Shown: positions 1 through 8,435, counted from the stretch's first letter. The stretch is 39,361 nt of DNA from Flavobacterium sp. (GCA_030151255.1 JASLED010000034.1:1-39361); one strand, 5' to 3'. The notes: a model not told the origin generated them from the letters alone. Program-made: numbers and translations.

Positions 1-222
1 GGGGAAGTAGCAAGAATTATTGCTAGAAGATATGGCGAACAGTCAGAGAAAGAAAGTGATAAAAATAAAGATTTAGGCGAAGAATTAGCCGATGTTGTTT
101 TTGTTGTACTTTGTTTAGCAAATCAAACAGGAGTTGATTTACAAGAAGCATTTGATAAAAAAATGAATTTGAAAACAAAACGAGATCACGATCGTCATCA
201 CAATAACGAAAAGCTAAAATAA
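1..222 (+). CDS. MazG-like nucleotide pyrophosphohydrolase, C-terminal part
   Basis: The gene is cut by the left edge; 73 residues are visible before the TAA at 220-222. The motif GEELADVVFVVL around residues 26-37 has the EExxD spacing of MazG/dUTPase-type all-alpha NTP pyrophosphohydrolases, where these acids bind Mg2+. The earlier acidic residues of the motif would lie outside the window. Enzymes of this family hydrolyse (d)NTPs to monophosphates and pyrophosphate and are thought to clean the nucleotide pool. The tail is basic and His-rich. Only 11 bp separate it from aroA on the same strand, so the two are probably co-transcribed. The family call is fairly firm; the substrate cannot be told. 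Confidence 0.75.
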   Translation, partial: GEVARIIARRYGEQSEKESDKNKDLGEELADVVFVVLCLANQTGVDLQEAFDKKMNLKTKRDHDRHHNNEKLK

Positions 223-233
223 AACATCTCAGC

Positions 234-1466
234 ATGCATATTTTATTAAAGCAATCAATAGTATTAAGCAATCAAAAAGTTGTCATTTCTGGAAGTAAAT
301 CAGAAAGTAATCGTTTGTTATTGTTGCAAAAATTATTTCCTCAACTTAAAATCGAAAATCTTTCTGATTCAGATGATGTTGCTGCAATGTTACAAGGAAT
401 AAATGCAGATTATCAAAATATTGATGTGCATCATGCAGGTACAACAATGCGCTTTCTAACGGCATATTTTGCGCTTTGTCAAGAGCAAAATATTACAATT
501 TTTGGAAGCGAAAGGATGCATAATCGTCCAATAAAAATTTTGGTTGATGCTTTAATAAAATTAGGAGCTTCTATTCATTATTTAGAAAAAGAAGGTTATC
601 CTCCTTTGCAAATTAATGGCATGTTAAGTAAAGGTGGTAAGGTAACTATTCCAGCCAACGTAAGTAGCCAGTACATTTCTGCGCTTTTACTTGTTGGTGT
701 TAAATTAGAAAATGGTATAGAAATTAACCTGGAAGGAGAAATTACTTCTCGGCCTTATATCGAAATGACGCTTGAATTAATAAAGCAAATAGGCGGCAAA
801 TATTTATTTGTGGAAAATAAAATTGTTGTAAAACCAATGATTGCTTTACAGCAACAGCATTTTGTTGTTGAATCAGATTGGTCGTCTGCATCGTATTTTT
901 ATTCTTTAATAGCGCTTTCACCAATAAATACGTCAATTGTTCTTGGTCAATTTAAAGCAGAAAGTTTGCAAGGCGATAAAGATCTGGTAAATATTTACAC
1001 CAAATTAGGCGTTGAAACAATATTTTTAGCAGATAACTTTATTCAAATTAAAAAAGTTCGAAAAGAAGAAAATACATTTATTGCCGATTTTACGAATACA
1101 CCTGATTTAGCACAAACTGTAGTAGTAAGTTGTTATGCATTAGGAATGTCATGTAACATTTCGGGTTTACATACTTTAAAAATTAAAGAAACAGACCGAT
1201 TAGTTGCTTTGCAAAATGAGTTAACCAAATTAGGAGCCACAATTTCTATTTCAGATGAAGCTATTATGTTGAAATCCAATAATCAACCTATAAATAGTAA
1301 TGTAACGATCAAAACTTATCAAGATCATAGAATGGCAATGGCATTTGCTCCATTAGCTATCAAGGTTCCAATAATTATTTCGGATGCTGAAGTTGTAAGT
1401 AAATCATTTCCTACTTTTTGGAAAACCATGAAAACATTGGGTTTTGAAGTGGTTATACAGCAATAA
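234..1466 (+). CDS. aroA: 3-phosphoshikimate 1-carboxyvinyltransferase (EPSP synthase)
   Basis: This cytoplasmic enzyme transfers the enolpyruvyl group of PEP to shikimate-3-phosphate, the sixth step of the shikimate pathway. At 410 residues it is slightly shorter than E. coli AroA (427). Visible family motifs are GSKSESNR near residue 20, AGTTMR at 68-73, the SSQ of the shikimate site, TPDLAQT with its catalytic Asp, KETDRL, and QDHRMAMAF near the C-terminus. The E. coli positions Lys22, Arg27, Gly96, Thr97, Arg100, Asp313, Glu341, His385, Arg386 and Lys411 all appear conserved. Two active-site neighbours differ: the residue matching Asn94 is His67 and that matching Pro101 is Phe74. It lies 11 bp after the MazG-like gene and probably depends on an upstream promoter. 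Confidence 0.96.
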   Translation: MHILLKQSIVLSNQKVVISGSKSESNRLLLLQKLFPQLKIENLSDSDDVAAMLQGINADYQNIDVHHAGTTMRFLTAYFALCQEQNITIFGSERMHNRPIKILVDALIKLGASIHYLEKEGYPPLQINGMLSKGGKVTIPANVSSQYISALLLVGVKLENGIEINLEGEITSRPYIEMTLELIKQIGGKYLFVENKIVVKPMIALQQQHFVVESDWSSASYFYSLIALSPINTSIVLGQFKAESLQGDKDLVNIYTKLGVETIFLADNFIQIKKVRKEENTFIADFTNTPDLAQTVVVSCYALGMSCNISGLHTLKIKETDRLVALQNELTKLGATISISDEAIMLKSNNQPINSNVTIKTYQDHRMAMAFAPLAIKVPIIISDAEVVSKSFPTFWKTMKTLGFEVVIQQ

Positions 1467-1488
1467 AAAATAAAAAGTACCGAATTAC

Positions 1489-1520
1489 TTGACAACGCCT
1501 ATTTCAAGGTTGTATATTTG
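1489..1520 (+). promoter_or_regulatory. queA promoter, TTG-N21-TATATTTG
   Basis: A -33 TTG at 1489-1491 and a -7 box TATATTTG at 1513-1520, 21 bp apart, match the Bacteroidota primary sigma consensus TTG/TAnnTTTG. It lies 55 bp upstream of the queA ATG in the gap after aroA, so queA is probably its own transcription unit. Confidence 0.75.
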
Positions 1521-1575
1521 TAAGCTCTAAAAAGAGCACAAATTCTTTTTACTGTAATAACTAAAATTATTTTCA

Positions 1576-2625
1576 ATGAAGTTATCAAACTTTAATTTTG
1601 ATTTGCCAGAAAGTTTATTGGCAGAGTTTCCAGCAGAAAACAGAGATGAGGCGCGTTTAATGGTTGTAAATCGTAAAGAAGGAACTATTGAACACAAATT
1701 ATTCAAAGATATTGTTGACTATTTTGGTGAAGGAGATGTAATGGTATTAAACAATACAAAAGTATTTCCTGCAAGACTTTATGGTAACAAAGAAAAAACA
1801 GGTGCAAGAATTGAAGTGTTTTTATTGCGCGAATTAAACGAAGAACAACGTTTATGGGATGTTTTAGTAGATCCTGCTCGTAAAATTCGTATCGGAAATA
1901 AATTGTACTTTGGAGATGACGATTCATTGGTAGCTGAAGTTATTGATAATACAACTTCAAGAGGTAGAACATTACGCTTTTTATACGATGGATCTTACGA
2001 AGAATTTAGAGCAAAATTGCAAGAACTAGGAGAAACTCCAATTCCAAAATATATCAATAGAGAGGTGGTGCCAGAAGATGCTGAGCGTTATCAAACTATT
2101 TATGCAAAAGAAGAAGGAGCTGTAGCCGCACCAACAGCAGGTCTTCATTTCTCTAAGCACTTAATGAAACGTTTAGAAATTAACGGAATTAAATTTGCAG
2201 AAATCACTCTACATATTGGTTTGGGTACATTTAATCCAGTTGAGGTAGAAGATTTATCTAAACACAAAATGGATTCTGAAGAATTCGTTATCACTCAAGA
2301 AGCATGTGATATTGTAAATAATGCAAAAGCAAATAAACACAGAGTTTGTGCTGTAGGTACAACAGGAATGAGAGCTTTAGAGAGTTCTGTATCTTCAAAT
2401 CAAACATTAAATCCTTATAGAGGTTGGACAAATAAATTTATCTTCCCTCCGTATGATTTTAGTATTGCAGATTGTATGGTTACTAACTTTCATATGCCAA
2501 AATCTACATTATTAATGATGATTTCTGCTTTCTGCGGACACGATTTAATGATGAAAGCTTATAAAGAAGCGGTAGAAAATGAATATAAATTCTATTCTTA
2601 CGGAGATGCAATGTTAATCTTATAA
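1576..2625 (+). CDS. queA: S-adenosylmethionine:tRNA ribosyltransferase-isomerase
   Basis: QueA transfers and isomerises the ribosyl part of SAM onto 7-aminomethyl-7-deazaguanine in tRNA, giving epoxyqueuosine. The 349-residue length fits the family (E. coli 356). Recognisable blocks are the N-terminal FDLPESLLAEFPAENRD, NNTKVFPARL near residue 58, AAPTAGLHFS near 183-193, HIGLGTFNPV, and the C-terminal FHMPKSTLLMM. It has its own TAnnTTTG promoter upstream and a strong terminator downstream, so it looks monocistronic. Tgt, which inserts the 7-deazaguanine precursor earlier in the same pathway, is encoded about 23 kb further on in this window. Confidence 0.97.
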   Translation: MKLSNFNFDLPESLLAEFPAENRDEARLMVVNRKEGTIEHKLFKDIVDYFGEGDVMVLNNTKVFPARLYGNKEKTGARIEVFLLRELNEEQRLWDVLVDPARKIRIGNKLYFGDDDSLVAEVIDNTTSRGRTLRFLYDGSYEEFRAKLQELGETPIPKYINREVVPEDAERYQTIYAKEEGAVAAPTAGLHFSKHLMKRLEINGIKFAEITLHIGLGTFNPVEVEDLSKHKMDSEEFVITQEACDIVNNAKANKHRVCAVGTTGMRALESSVSSNQTLNPYRGWTNKFIFPPYDFSIADCMVTNFHMPKSTLLMMISAFCGHDLMMKAYKEAVENEYKFYSYGDAMLIL

Positions 2626-2640
2626 GAAGAATAAAAAAAT

Positions 2641-2678
2641 AAAAAAATCCCTTGCTAAAAACAGTAAGGGATTTTTTT
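2641..2678 (+). terminator. Rho-independent terminator of queA
   Basis: A 9-bp stem pairs TCCCTTGCT (2648-2656) with AGTAAGGGA (2663-2671), with a 6-nt loop, preceded by A7 and followed by T7. It begins 15 bp after the queA stop. Confidence 0.9.
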
Positions 2679-2735
2679 ATTTCTTATTTTACCAACCTTT
2701 TAAGAAAGAAGAAAAGTTTAAGAAAAGCACTTAGA

Positions 2736-4022
2736 ATGAAGTTTGAAAACACAAAAGTTTTTGCTCAGTTTATAGATCAACAAGACAAATTAGCGAAATA
2801 TAGAAACGAATTTAATTTCCCTAAAATAAATGACAAAGAGGTTATTTATTTTACAGGAAATTCCCTTGGTCTTCAACCTAAAAAAGCCGTAGAATATGTA
2901 AATGAAGTAATGCAAGATTGGGCTAATTTGGCTGTAGAAGGACATTTTTATGCCAACAAACCTTGGTGGGATTATCACGAAAGATTTAATCAGCCTTTGA
3001 GCATAATTGTTGGCGCAAAACCATCAGAAGTTACGGTAATGAATACATTAACAGTAAATCTTCATTTATTGATGGCTACATTTTATCAGCCAAAAGGAAA
3101 GCGTATTAAAATTATTTGTGAAGAAAAGGCATTTCCAAGCGATCAATATTTAATTCAAACGCAAGTTCAATGGCATAATCTAGATCCTAAAACTACAATT
3201 ATTGAAGTAAAACGTAGACCAGGCGAACATAATTTTAGAACAGAAGATATTTTAACCGCAATTGAAGAAGTAGGAGATGAGTTGGCATTAGTATTAATGG
3301 GCGGGGTAAATTATTATACCGGACAAGTGCTCAATATACAAGCAATTTCGGCCAAGGCTCATTCGGTTGGTGCTTTTATCGGTTGGGATTTGGCTCACGC
3401 AGTTGGTAATATTGAAATGCAATTAAACAATTGGCAAATAGATTTTGCTGCTTGGTGCAGTTATAAATATATGAATGCTGGTCCTGGAAGTGCTTCAGGA
3501 TGTTTTATTCACGAAAAACATCATACAAATTCAACATTGAAACGCTTAGGCGGTTGGTGGGGACATAATAAAGAACGTCGTTTTTTGATGGAACCACAAT
3601 TTGATGCAATCGAAAGTGCGCACGGATGGCAAATTAGCAATCCATCTATATTATCGTTGGCGCCATATTTAGCTTCTGTCGAATTGTTTGCTGAAATAGG
3701 AATGCATCAATTAGCAGAAAAAAGCTGTAAAATAACTGCATATTTAGAATTTGTAATTAAAGAAATTGCCAAAGAAGTAAATGCTTCTTTTGAAATAATT
3801 ACTCCAGAACAGTCAAATGAAAGAGCAAGTCAGTTGTCAATTTTTTTACACGGTTCTGGAAAAGAATTATTTACATATTTAATGGATAATGGAGTTATTG
3901 TCGATTGGCGAGAACCAAATGTAATTCGTTTAGCTCCTGTGCCATTGTATACAAGCTATGAAGATATTTATAATTTTGGACAAATTCTTCAAAAAGGAAT
4001 CCAAAATCAATCCTCAAATTAA
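2736..4022 (+). CDS. kynU: Kynureninase
   Basis: This PLP enzyme cleaves kynurenine or 3-hydroxykynurenine to (3-hydroxy)anthranilate and alanine. Family signatures are YFTGNSLGLQP near the N-terminus, the WxxHxxRFNQP-like stretch, GWDLAHAVGN with the PLP-contacting Asp, and SYKYMNAGPG with the Schiff-base Lys at residue 244. The open frame extends upstream to a TTG at 2652, but that codon lies inside the queA terminator stem. The ATG at 2736 gives MKFENTKVFAQ, the normal family N-terminus, and 428 residues. The next gene is an arginase-family enzyme, followed by kynurenine 3-monooxygenase, so this is a kynurenine-pathway locus. No clear TAnnTTTG box was seen between the terminator and the start. 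Confidence 0.95.
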   Translation: MKFENTKVFAQFIDQQDKLAKYRNEFNFPKINDKEVIYFTGNSLGLQPKKAVEYVNEVMQDWANLAVEGHFYANKPWWDYHERFNQPLSIIVGAKPSEVTVMNTLTVNLHLLMATFYQPKGKRIKIICEEKAFPSDQYLIQTQVQWHNLDPKTTIIEVKRRPGEHNFRTEDILTAIEEVGDELALVLMGGVNYYTGQVLNIQAISAKAHSVGAFIGWDLAHAVGNIEMQLNNWQIDFAAWCSYKYMNAGPGSASGCFIHEKHHTNSTLKRLGGWWGHNKERRFLMEPQFDAIESAHGWQISNPSILSLAPYLASVELFAEIGMHQLAEKSCKITAYLEFVIKEIAKEVNASFEIITPEQSNERASQLSIFLHGSGKELFTYLMDNGVIVDWREPNVIRLAPVPLYTSYEDIYNFGQILQKGIQNQSSN

Positions 4023-4047
4023 TAATAGCGCATTGTTATTTAATTTT

Positions 4048-4055
4048 TAAATTTG
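4048..4055 (+). promoter_or_regulatory. -7 box TAAATTTG upstream of the arginase-family gene
   Basis: TAAATTTG at 4048-4055 lies 24 bp before the ATG. No TTG occurs at the usual -33 distance (the nearest, 4033-4035, is too close), so the support is the -7 box and its position in the 57-bp gap. Confidence 0.5.
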
Positions 4056-4079
4056 CACAGAAAATATAAGCATTAAACT

Positions 4080-5165
4080 ATGTCAACAAAACAACATAAG
4101 ATAGATACATTTGATCCGTCACAACCAGGATTAGCAGATGCTACCATTTACGGATTGCCATTTACAGCAGAAGAAAGTGAAATTGTAATTGTACCTGTGC
4201 CTTGGGAAGTTACTGTGAGTTATGGAGCTGGAGCGTCTGAAGGGCCAGAAGCTATTTTAGAAGCGTCTTATCAAGTAGATTTATTTCATCAAAAATATCC
4301 TGAATTATGGAAATTAGGAATTTATTTTGATGAAGCACCTGCTCATTGGAAAGAACAAAGCGAACAGTATAAAGAAATGGCTCAACCTATTATTGAGGCA
4401 TTAGAAAATGGTGAAAATATTGAAGATCACCCAGAGTTAAAGGCAAGTTTAGATACAATTAATGCTGTTTGTGCTAAGTTGCACCAAGAGGTAGAAAATA
4501 GAGTAACCGATTGGATGACAAAAGGTAAAAAAGTTGTTTTATTAGGTGGCGATCACTCTACACCATTGGGTTATTACAAAGCAGTTGCAAAACAACATGA
4601 TTCTTTTGGAATTTTACATTTTGATGCGCATATGGATCTACGAGATGCTTATGAAGGATTTACTTTTTCGCATGCATCAATTATGTTTAATACATTAAAG
4701 CTGGTTCCGCAGGTAGAAAAAATAGTTCAAGTAGGAATTAGAGATTTTTGCGAACAAGAAGTTGAGGTAGTTCAACAATCAAACAGAGTGTTGGTTCATA
4801 CAGATATGGATCTTAAAAAATCTGAATTTGAAGGAATGAGCTGGAAAGATAAATGTGATCAAATTATAGATTCATTACCTCAAAAAGTAGTTATTAGTTT
4901 TGATATTGATGCTTTATTACCTTGGTATTGTCCAAATACAGGAACGCCAGTTCCTTGTGGAATAAGCTTTGAGCAAGCTACTTATATGATTTCTAGATTG
5001 TCTGAAACGAATAAAGAAATTATCGGAATGGATTTAGTAGAAGTTGCTCCAGGAGAAGATGATTGGGATGGAAACGTAGGAGCAAGATTGTTATTTCATA
5101 TGTGTGGAGCTTTTGCAAAATCTTCAAAATTAAATGTAGGAAACGAGTTGGTTTTTAAAAAATAG
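4080..5165 (+). CDS. Arginase/agmatinase-family (ureohydrolase) metalloenzyme
   Basis: A 361-residue ureohydrolase-fold protein. All six expected Mn ligands are visible: His159 in GGDHS, Asp182/His184/Asp186 in DAHMD, and Asp275/Asp277 in SFDIDALLP. Family members hydrolyse guanidino or formimino groups (arginase, agmatinase, guanidinobutyrase, formimidoylglutamase). Differences from classical arginases are SHAS instead of SHG after the second motif, and ALLP where arginase and agmatinase have xLDP. It stands between kynureninase and kynurenine 3-monooxygenase on the same strand, with its own -7 box and a strong terminator. That position suggests a link to tryptophan or kynurenine catabolism, perhaps hydrolysis of an N-formyl or related group, but this is inference. 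The fold is certain; the substrate is not known. Confidence 0.85.
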   Translation: MSTKQHKIDTFDPSQPGLADATIYGLPFTAEESEIVIVPVPWEVTVSYGAGASEGPEAILEASYQVDLFHQKYPELWKLGIYFDEAPAHWKEQSEQYKEMAQPIIEALENGENIEDHPELKASLDTINAVCAKLHQEVENRVTDWMTKGKKVVLLGGDHSTPLGYYKAVAKQHDSFGILHFDAHMDLRDAYEGFTFSHASIMFNTLKLVPQVEKIVQVGIRDFCEQEVEVVQQSNRVLVHTDMDLKKSEFEGMSWKDKCDQIIDSLPQKVVISFDIDALLPWYCPNTGTPVPCGISFEQATYMISRLSETNKEIIGMDLVEVAPGEDDWDGNVGARLLFHMCGAFAKSSKLNVGNELVFKK

Positions 5166-5176
5166 AATGAAACAAA

Positions 5177-5207
5177 AACAATCTCTAAGTCAGAGATTGT
5201 TTTTTTG
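5177..5207. terminator. Bidirectional rho-independent terminator
   Basis: A perfect 10-bp stem, 5177-5186 with 5192-5201, has a 5-nt loop (AAGTC) and continues into a T-rich tract. It ends the arginase-family gene and overlaps the tail of a possible small minus-strand ORF. Confidence 0.88.
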
Positions 5208-5360
5208 TTTTTCTTTATAAAAGAAAATAAAAAAGATCAATACCAAAGCTGACGACGATAATAAATAACATATTATATAGTCAGTAATAAAAATAAAGTG
5301 ACATATATACCAACATCCTATTAGTATAGTAAAAGCAATCCAAAGTAAATCTTTCATCAT
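5190..5360 (-). CDS. Possible 56-residue small membrane protein
   Basis: An ATG at 5360-5358 opens a 57-codon frame ending in TGA at 5192-5190. The peptide starts MMKDLLWIAFTILIG and has two hydrophobic segments (about residues 5-25 and 29-48), followed by a charged Lys/Gln/Asn-rich tail. Such a layout is common for small inner-membrane proteins, and the stop lies in a bidirectional terminator, as expected for a real gene. Against it: no exact TAnnTTTG box is visible upstream, the composition is very AT-rich, and I recognise no family. It fills most of the gap before kynurenine 3-monooxygenase. Treat as a candidate only. Confidence 0.35.
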   Translation of the reverse strand: MMKDLLWIAFTILIGCWYICHFIFITDYIICYLLSSSALVLIFFIFFYKEKQKNNL

Positions 5361-5467
5361 TAATTAAGGTTGTGCCTTAAAAGTAATGTGATTTAATTGG
5401 ATGAAAAAATACTATTCAAACTAATATGAATCAATTTGGTATACTATTCAAATAAATTTTAGAAATA

Positions 5468-6802
5468 GTGAAAACGAGTATTGCAATAGTAGGAAGTGGA
5501 TTAGTAGGAACTGTTTTAGCAATTGCCTTAAAACAAAAAGGATTTAATGTAGTTGTATACGAAAAAGGAGATGATATTCGTACCATTGATTTTTCTGGCA
5601 GATCTATTAATTTAGCATTATCTGAACGCGGTTGGAAAATGCTACGCCGTATTGGTTTAGAAAAAGAGGTAATGCAACTTGCTATTCCAATGTATCAGCG
5701 CGCAATTCATCAAATTGATAAAGTAGAAAAACAACCTTATGGCATTAATGGCGAGGCAATTTGGGCTATTTCTAGAGGCGGATTAAACAAACAATTGGTT
5801 TCTTGGGCAGAAAAGCAAGGTGTTAAATTTTGCTTCAATACTCCAATTTGGAATGTAGATGTAAAAAAAGGTTGGCTATATACAAGTAAAAACGAAAGCG
5901 ATGAATGGAAAATAATTCAACATGATGTTGTTATTGGAGCAGATGGCGCTTATTCTAGAGTAAGAAATGCAATGCAAAAACACAGCATGTTCGATTATCA
6001 GCAATCTTATCTACCTATTGGCTATAAAGAGTTGATTATTCCTAGTTTAAATAAAGATGAATTTGCTATCGATAAAAATTCATTTCATATTTGGCCAAGA
6101 AAAGATTTTATGCTTATTGCTTTACCTAATATTGATGGATCATTTACCTGCACATTATTTATGCCGTTTAAAGGAAGTGTTTCTTTTGAAAAATTAGCTA
6201 TAGAAAACGATGTAAATCTCTTTTTCCGTCAGTATTTTCCTGATGCATTAGCTTTGATGCCAAATTTAATAGAAGTGTTTTTTAATAATCCTGTTAATCC
6301 TCTTGTTACAACCAAATGTTTTCCGTGGGTTTATAAAGATAAAGTTGCTTTAATTGGTGACGCTGCGCATGCTGTTGTTCCTTTTTATGGACAAGGATTA
6401 AATGCTGGCTTGGAGGATGTAAACGTATTGTTGAATATCTTGGATAATCAAAGTACAGATTGGCAGATTATTTTTGATGAATATCAAGCGCTAAGAAAAG
6501 TGAATGGAGATGCAATTGCTGAACTTTCTTTTCGAAATTTTAAAGAAATGAGCGAATTTACAGCTGATAAGTTGTTTTTGCTTCAAAAGAAGCTAGAAAG
6601 TAAGTTTGCTAAAAAATATCCAAACCTTTGGCTTCCTTTATATGACAGAGTTACGTTTAGTAATGATTCATATCAACAAGCATTAGAAATCGGAGATAGA
6701 CAAGCGCAAATTATGAAAATAATAATGCAAACTCCAGATATTGAAGAAAAATGGGATACTGAAGAAATAGAGCAGCTATTACTTCAATTAACGAGTAAAT
6801 AG
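5468..6802 (+). CDS. kmo: Kynurenine 3-monooxygenase
   Basis: An FAD-dependent, NADPH-using aromatic hydroxylase that converts kynurenine to 3-hydroxykynurenine. Residues 5-14 hold the Rossmann motif with GSGLVG at 9-14. GRSINLALSERG near residue 40 is the kynurenine-monooxygenase signature, VIGADGAYSRVR is the DG motif, and GDAAHAVVPFYGQG (from Gly297) is the second FAD motif. The 444 residues match family length. The start is a GTG; an in-frame TAA lies 15 bp upstream and there is no in-frame ATG between. It follows kynU and the arginase-family gene, but a terminator and about 300 bp separate it from the latter, so it may be transcribed alone. A terminator follows directly. Confidence 0.94.
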   Translation: MKTSIAIVGSGLVGTVLAIALKQKGFNVVVYEKGDDIRTIDFSGRSINLALSERGWKMLRRIGLEKEVMQLAIPMYQRAIHQIDKVEKQPYGINGEAIWAISRGGLNKQLVSWAEKQGVKFCFNTPIWNVDVKKGWLYTSKNESDEWKIIQHDVVIGADGAYSRVRNAMQKHSMFDYQQSYLPIGYKELIIPSLNKDEFAIDKNSFHIWPRKDFMLIALPNIDGSFTCTLFMPFKGSVSFEKLAIENDVNLFFRQYFPDALALMPNLIEVFFNNPVNPLVTTKCFPWVYKDKVALIGDAAHAVVPFYGQGLNAGLEDVNVLLNILDNQSTDWQIIFDEYQALRKVNGDAIAELSFRNFKEMSEFTADKLFLLQKKLESKFAKKYPNLWLPLYDRVTFSNDSYQQALEIGDRQAQIMKIIMQTPDIEEKWDTEEIEQLLLQLTSK

Positions 6803-6823
6803 CTCGGTTTGAAAATATGAAAT

Positions 6824-6855
6824 AAAAAAAGTCAATATATATATTGACTTTTTTT
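6824..6855. terminator. Terminator after kmo
   Basis: A perfect 18-bp palindrome at 6831-6848, GTCAATATATATATTGAC, is flanked by A7 and T7. It can act in both directions and lies 28 bp past the kmo stop. Confidence 0.85.
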
Positions 6856-7494
6856 ATTTCTAGCAATGATAATTGTCTTTATGAGGATATCATCAAATGG
6901 CGTGTGTTATTTATTAAGATATTCTCTTTAAATGCTTTGTGTTTAAAGGGTTTGTATGTAAAATGTCAAATATACGCTATATAATAAGCTAGAACTTTAA
7001 ATGATATATAATTACATTATTTAAGCTTAAATAATTTTTTTTATGATAAAATTACTAAAATAAAACCCCCTTGATTTTGTTTATTCTTTTATTTATATGC
7101 TTTTTCAAATCAATAATTAAAAATATTTCATTTAATTGCTTCTTTTTTTAAATTATTAATATTTTTAAATTACTTGTGATTAGTAAAAATGATTTTATGA
7201 GTATAGTGTAATATAAAAGTTGTTTCAAAAAAAAGGAATATCATTTTTTTAAAATATCAAAAAAAAATACATAAAATGTAAATTATCTGTTGATTTTGTA
7301 ATTAAGAATCAAAAATACTAAATGTTAAATGTGTAGTTTGTAAAAAAATAATAGTGGCTAAATTCAAATAGACTTAGTATCTTTACCACTGCTTAAACTT
7401 TTTTTAAGTTAATAGTGATGTCTTTTTTGTGTTAAGCGAGTGTTAGCTTATTTTTAAAAAAAGAATTTTAATTTTTTTATTTAATCTAAAAACA
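6856..7494. other. AT-rich intergenic region without recognisable genes
   Basis: About 640 bp between the kmo terminator and the exbB promoter. Both strands are full of stop codons; the longest ATG frames I read are about 20-25 codons of homopolymer-like sequence. The only GC-rich spot is a short C-run near 7066. A weak inverted repeat (CTTAAA/TTTAAG) lies near 7395. No tRNA, riboswitch core or transposon end was recognised. Confidence 0.6.
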
Positions 7495-7502
7495 TAAATT
7501 TG
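7495..7502 (+). promoter_or_regulatory. exbB operon promoter, -7 box TAAATTTG
   Basis: TAAATTTG followed by C sits 72 bp before the exbB ATG and is the only exact TAnnTTTG in the long gap. The -33 region is T-rich but has no exact TTG. Confidence 0.6.
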
Positions 7503-7574
7503 CGACACTGATGACTTTAAAAAAGTAGAAAGTAATAAGTAATAATTGAAAAAAAAGAATTAAATTTTAAAAAA

Positions 7575-8411
7575 ATGACAAACGTATCAAACGAATCAGT
7601 TGAAAAAGTAGGGTCAAGCTCAGGAGCAAGTAGATTATTTGCATCATTAGCTGTAGTATTATGTATCGTATTCGGTTACATTATTTGGAAATTTGTTATG
7701 GGTAATCCAGCTAACTTCCAAAATGGTGATCCTAACAATGAGCCATTACCAGGAAACTTTATGGGTATGGTTTATAAAGGAGGTATCGTAGTAGCGATAT
7801 TAATCGGTTTACTTACAATGGTAATCGTTTTCTCAATCGAGAGATTCTTAACTATTTCTAAAGCAGCAGGAAAAGGAAATGTTGGAGCATTCGTAAAAGA
7901 TGTACAAGTTTTAATCAACGAAGGTAAAATCGAAGATGCAATGGAAGCTTGTGATGCACAACAAGGATCAGTTGCTAACGTAGTTAGAGCAGGATTGGTA
8001 AAATACCAACAAATGAAAAAAGAAGGTTTTACAAGTGAAGAGGCTACTGAAGCAATTCAAAAAGAAATCGAAGAAGCTACAACTCTTGAAATGCCAATGT
8101 TAGAGAAAAACATGATCGTATTAGCTACTTTAGTTTCTATTGGTACGTTATGTGGATTATTAGGAACAGTTACAGGGATGATTAAAGCGTTCTCAGCTTT
8201 AGCAACTTCAGGTACTCCAGATTCAGCTGCATTAGCAACAGGTATTTCTGAGGCGTTAGTATGTACAGCTACAGGTATTGGTACTTCTACGTTAGCGATT
8301 GTAATGTATAACTCATTTACAACTAAAATTGATAGATTAACTTATTCAATTGATGAAGCTGGTTTTGCTATTACACAAGCATACAGAAGATTCAGAGGAT
8401 TAGGAAAATAA
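7575..8411 (+). CDS. exbB: ExbB/TolQ/MotA-family proton channel protein
   Basis: An inner-membrane stator subunit that, with ExbD, uses the proton gradient to drive TonB. It has 278 residues. Hydrophobic segments lie near 20-42, 67-92, 180-205 and 222-248; the first is an extra N-terminal helix compared with E. coli ExbB. The cytoplasmic stretch between them carries the ERFLTI and EAxEAxxxxxExxTTLEMP blocks, and GTLCGLLGTVTGM is the classical ExbB/TolQ glycine-rich helix. It is the first gene of exbB-exbD-exbD-tonB, led by a -7 box at 7495. A 63-bp gap with an inverted repeat separates it from exbD. Codon use appears more selective than in neighbouring genes, which fits high expression. Confidence 0.93.
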   Translation: MTNVSNESVEKVGSSSGASRLFASLAVVLCIVFGYIIWKFVMGNPANFQNGDPNNEPLPGNFMGMVYKGGIVVAILIGLLTMVIVFSIERFLTISKAAGKGNVGAFVKDVQVLINEGKIEDAMEACDAQQGSVANVVRAGLVKYQQMKKEGFTSEEATEAIQKEIEEATTLEMPMLEKNMIVLATLVSIGTLCGLLGTVTGMIKAFSALATSGTPDSAALATGISEALVCTATGIGTSTLAIVMYNSFTTKIDRLTYSIDEAGFAITQAYRRFRGLGK

Positions 8412-8435
8412 TTTTTTTCGAATAAGTATTAATAA

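Noticed and set aside
429..434. Loss of the glyphosate-critical Gly96 in AroA
   Set aside because: With correct numbering, Gly96 aligns with Gly69, which is conserved; the His pair aligns with the residues before it.
2652..2735. N-terminal extension of kynureninase from a TTG at 2652
   Set aside because: The codons fall in the queA terminator hairpin and its T-tract, and the ATG at 2736 gives the normal family N-terminus.
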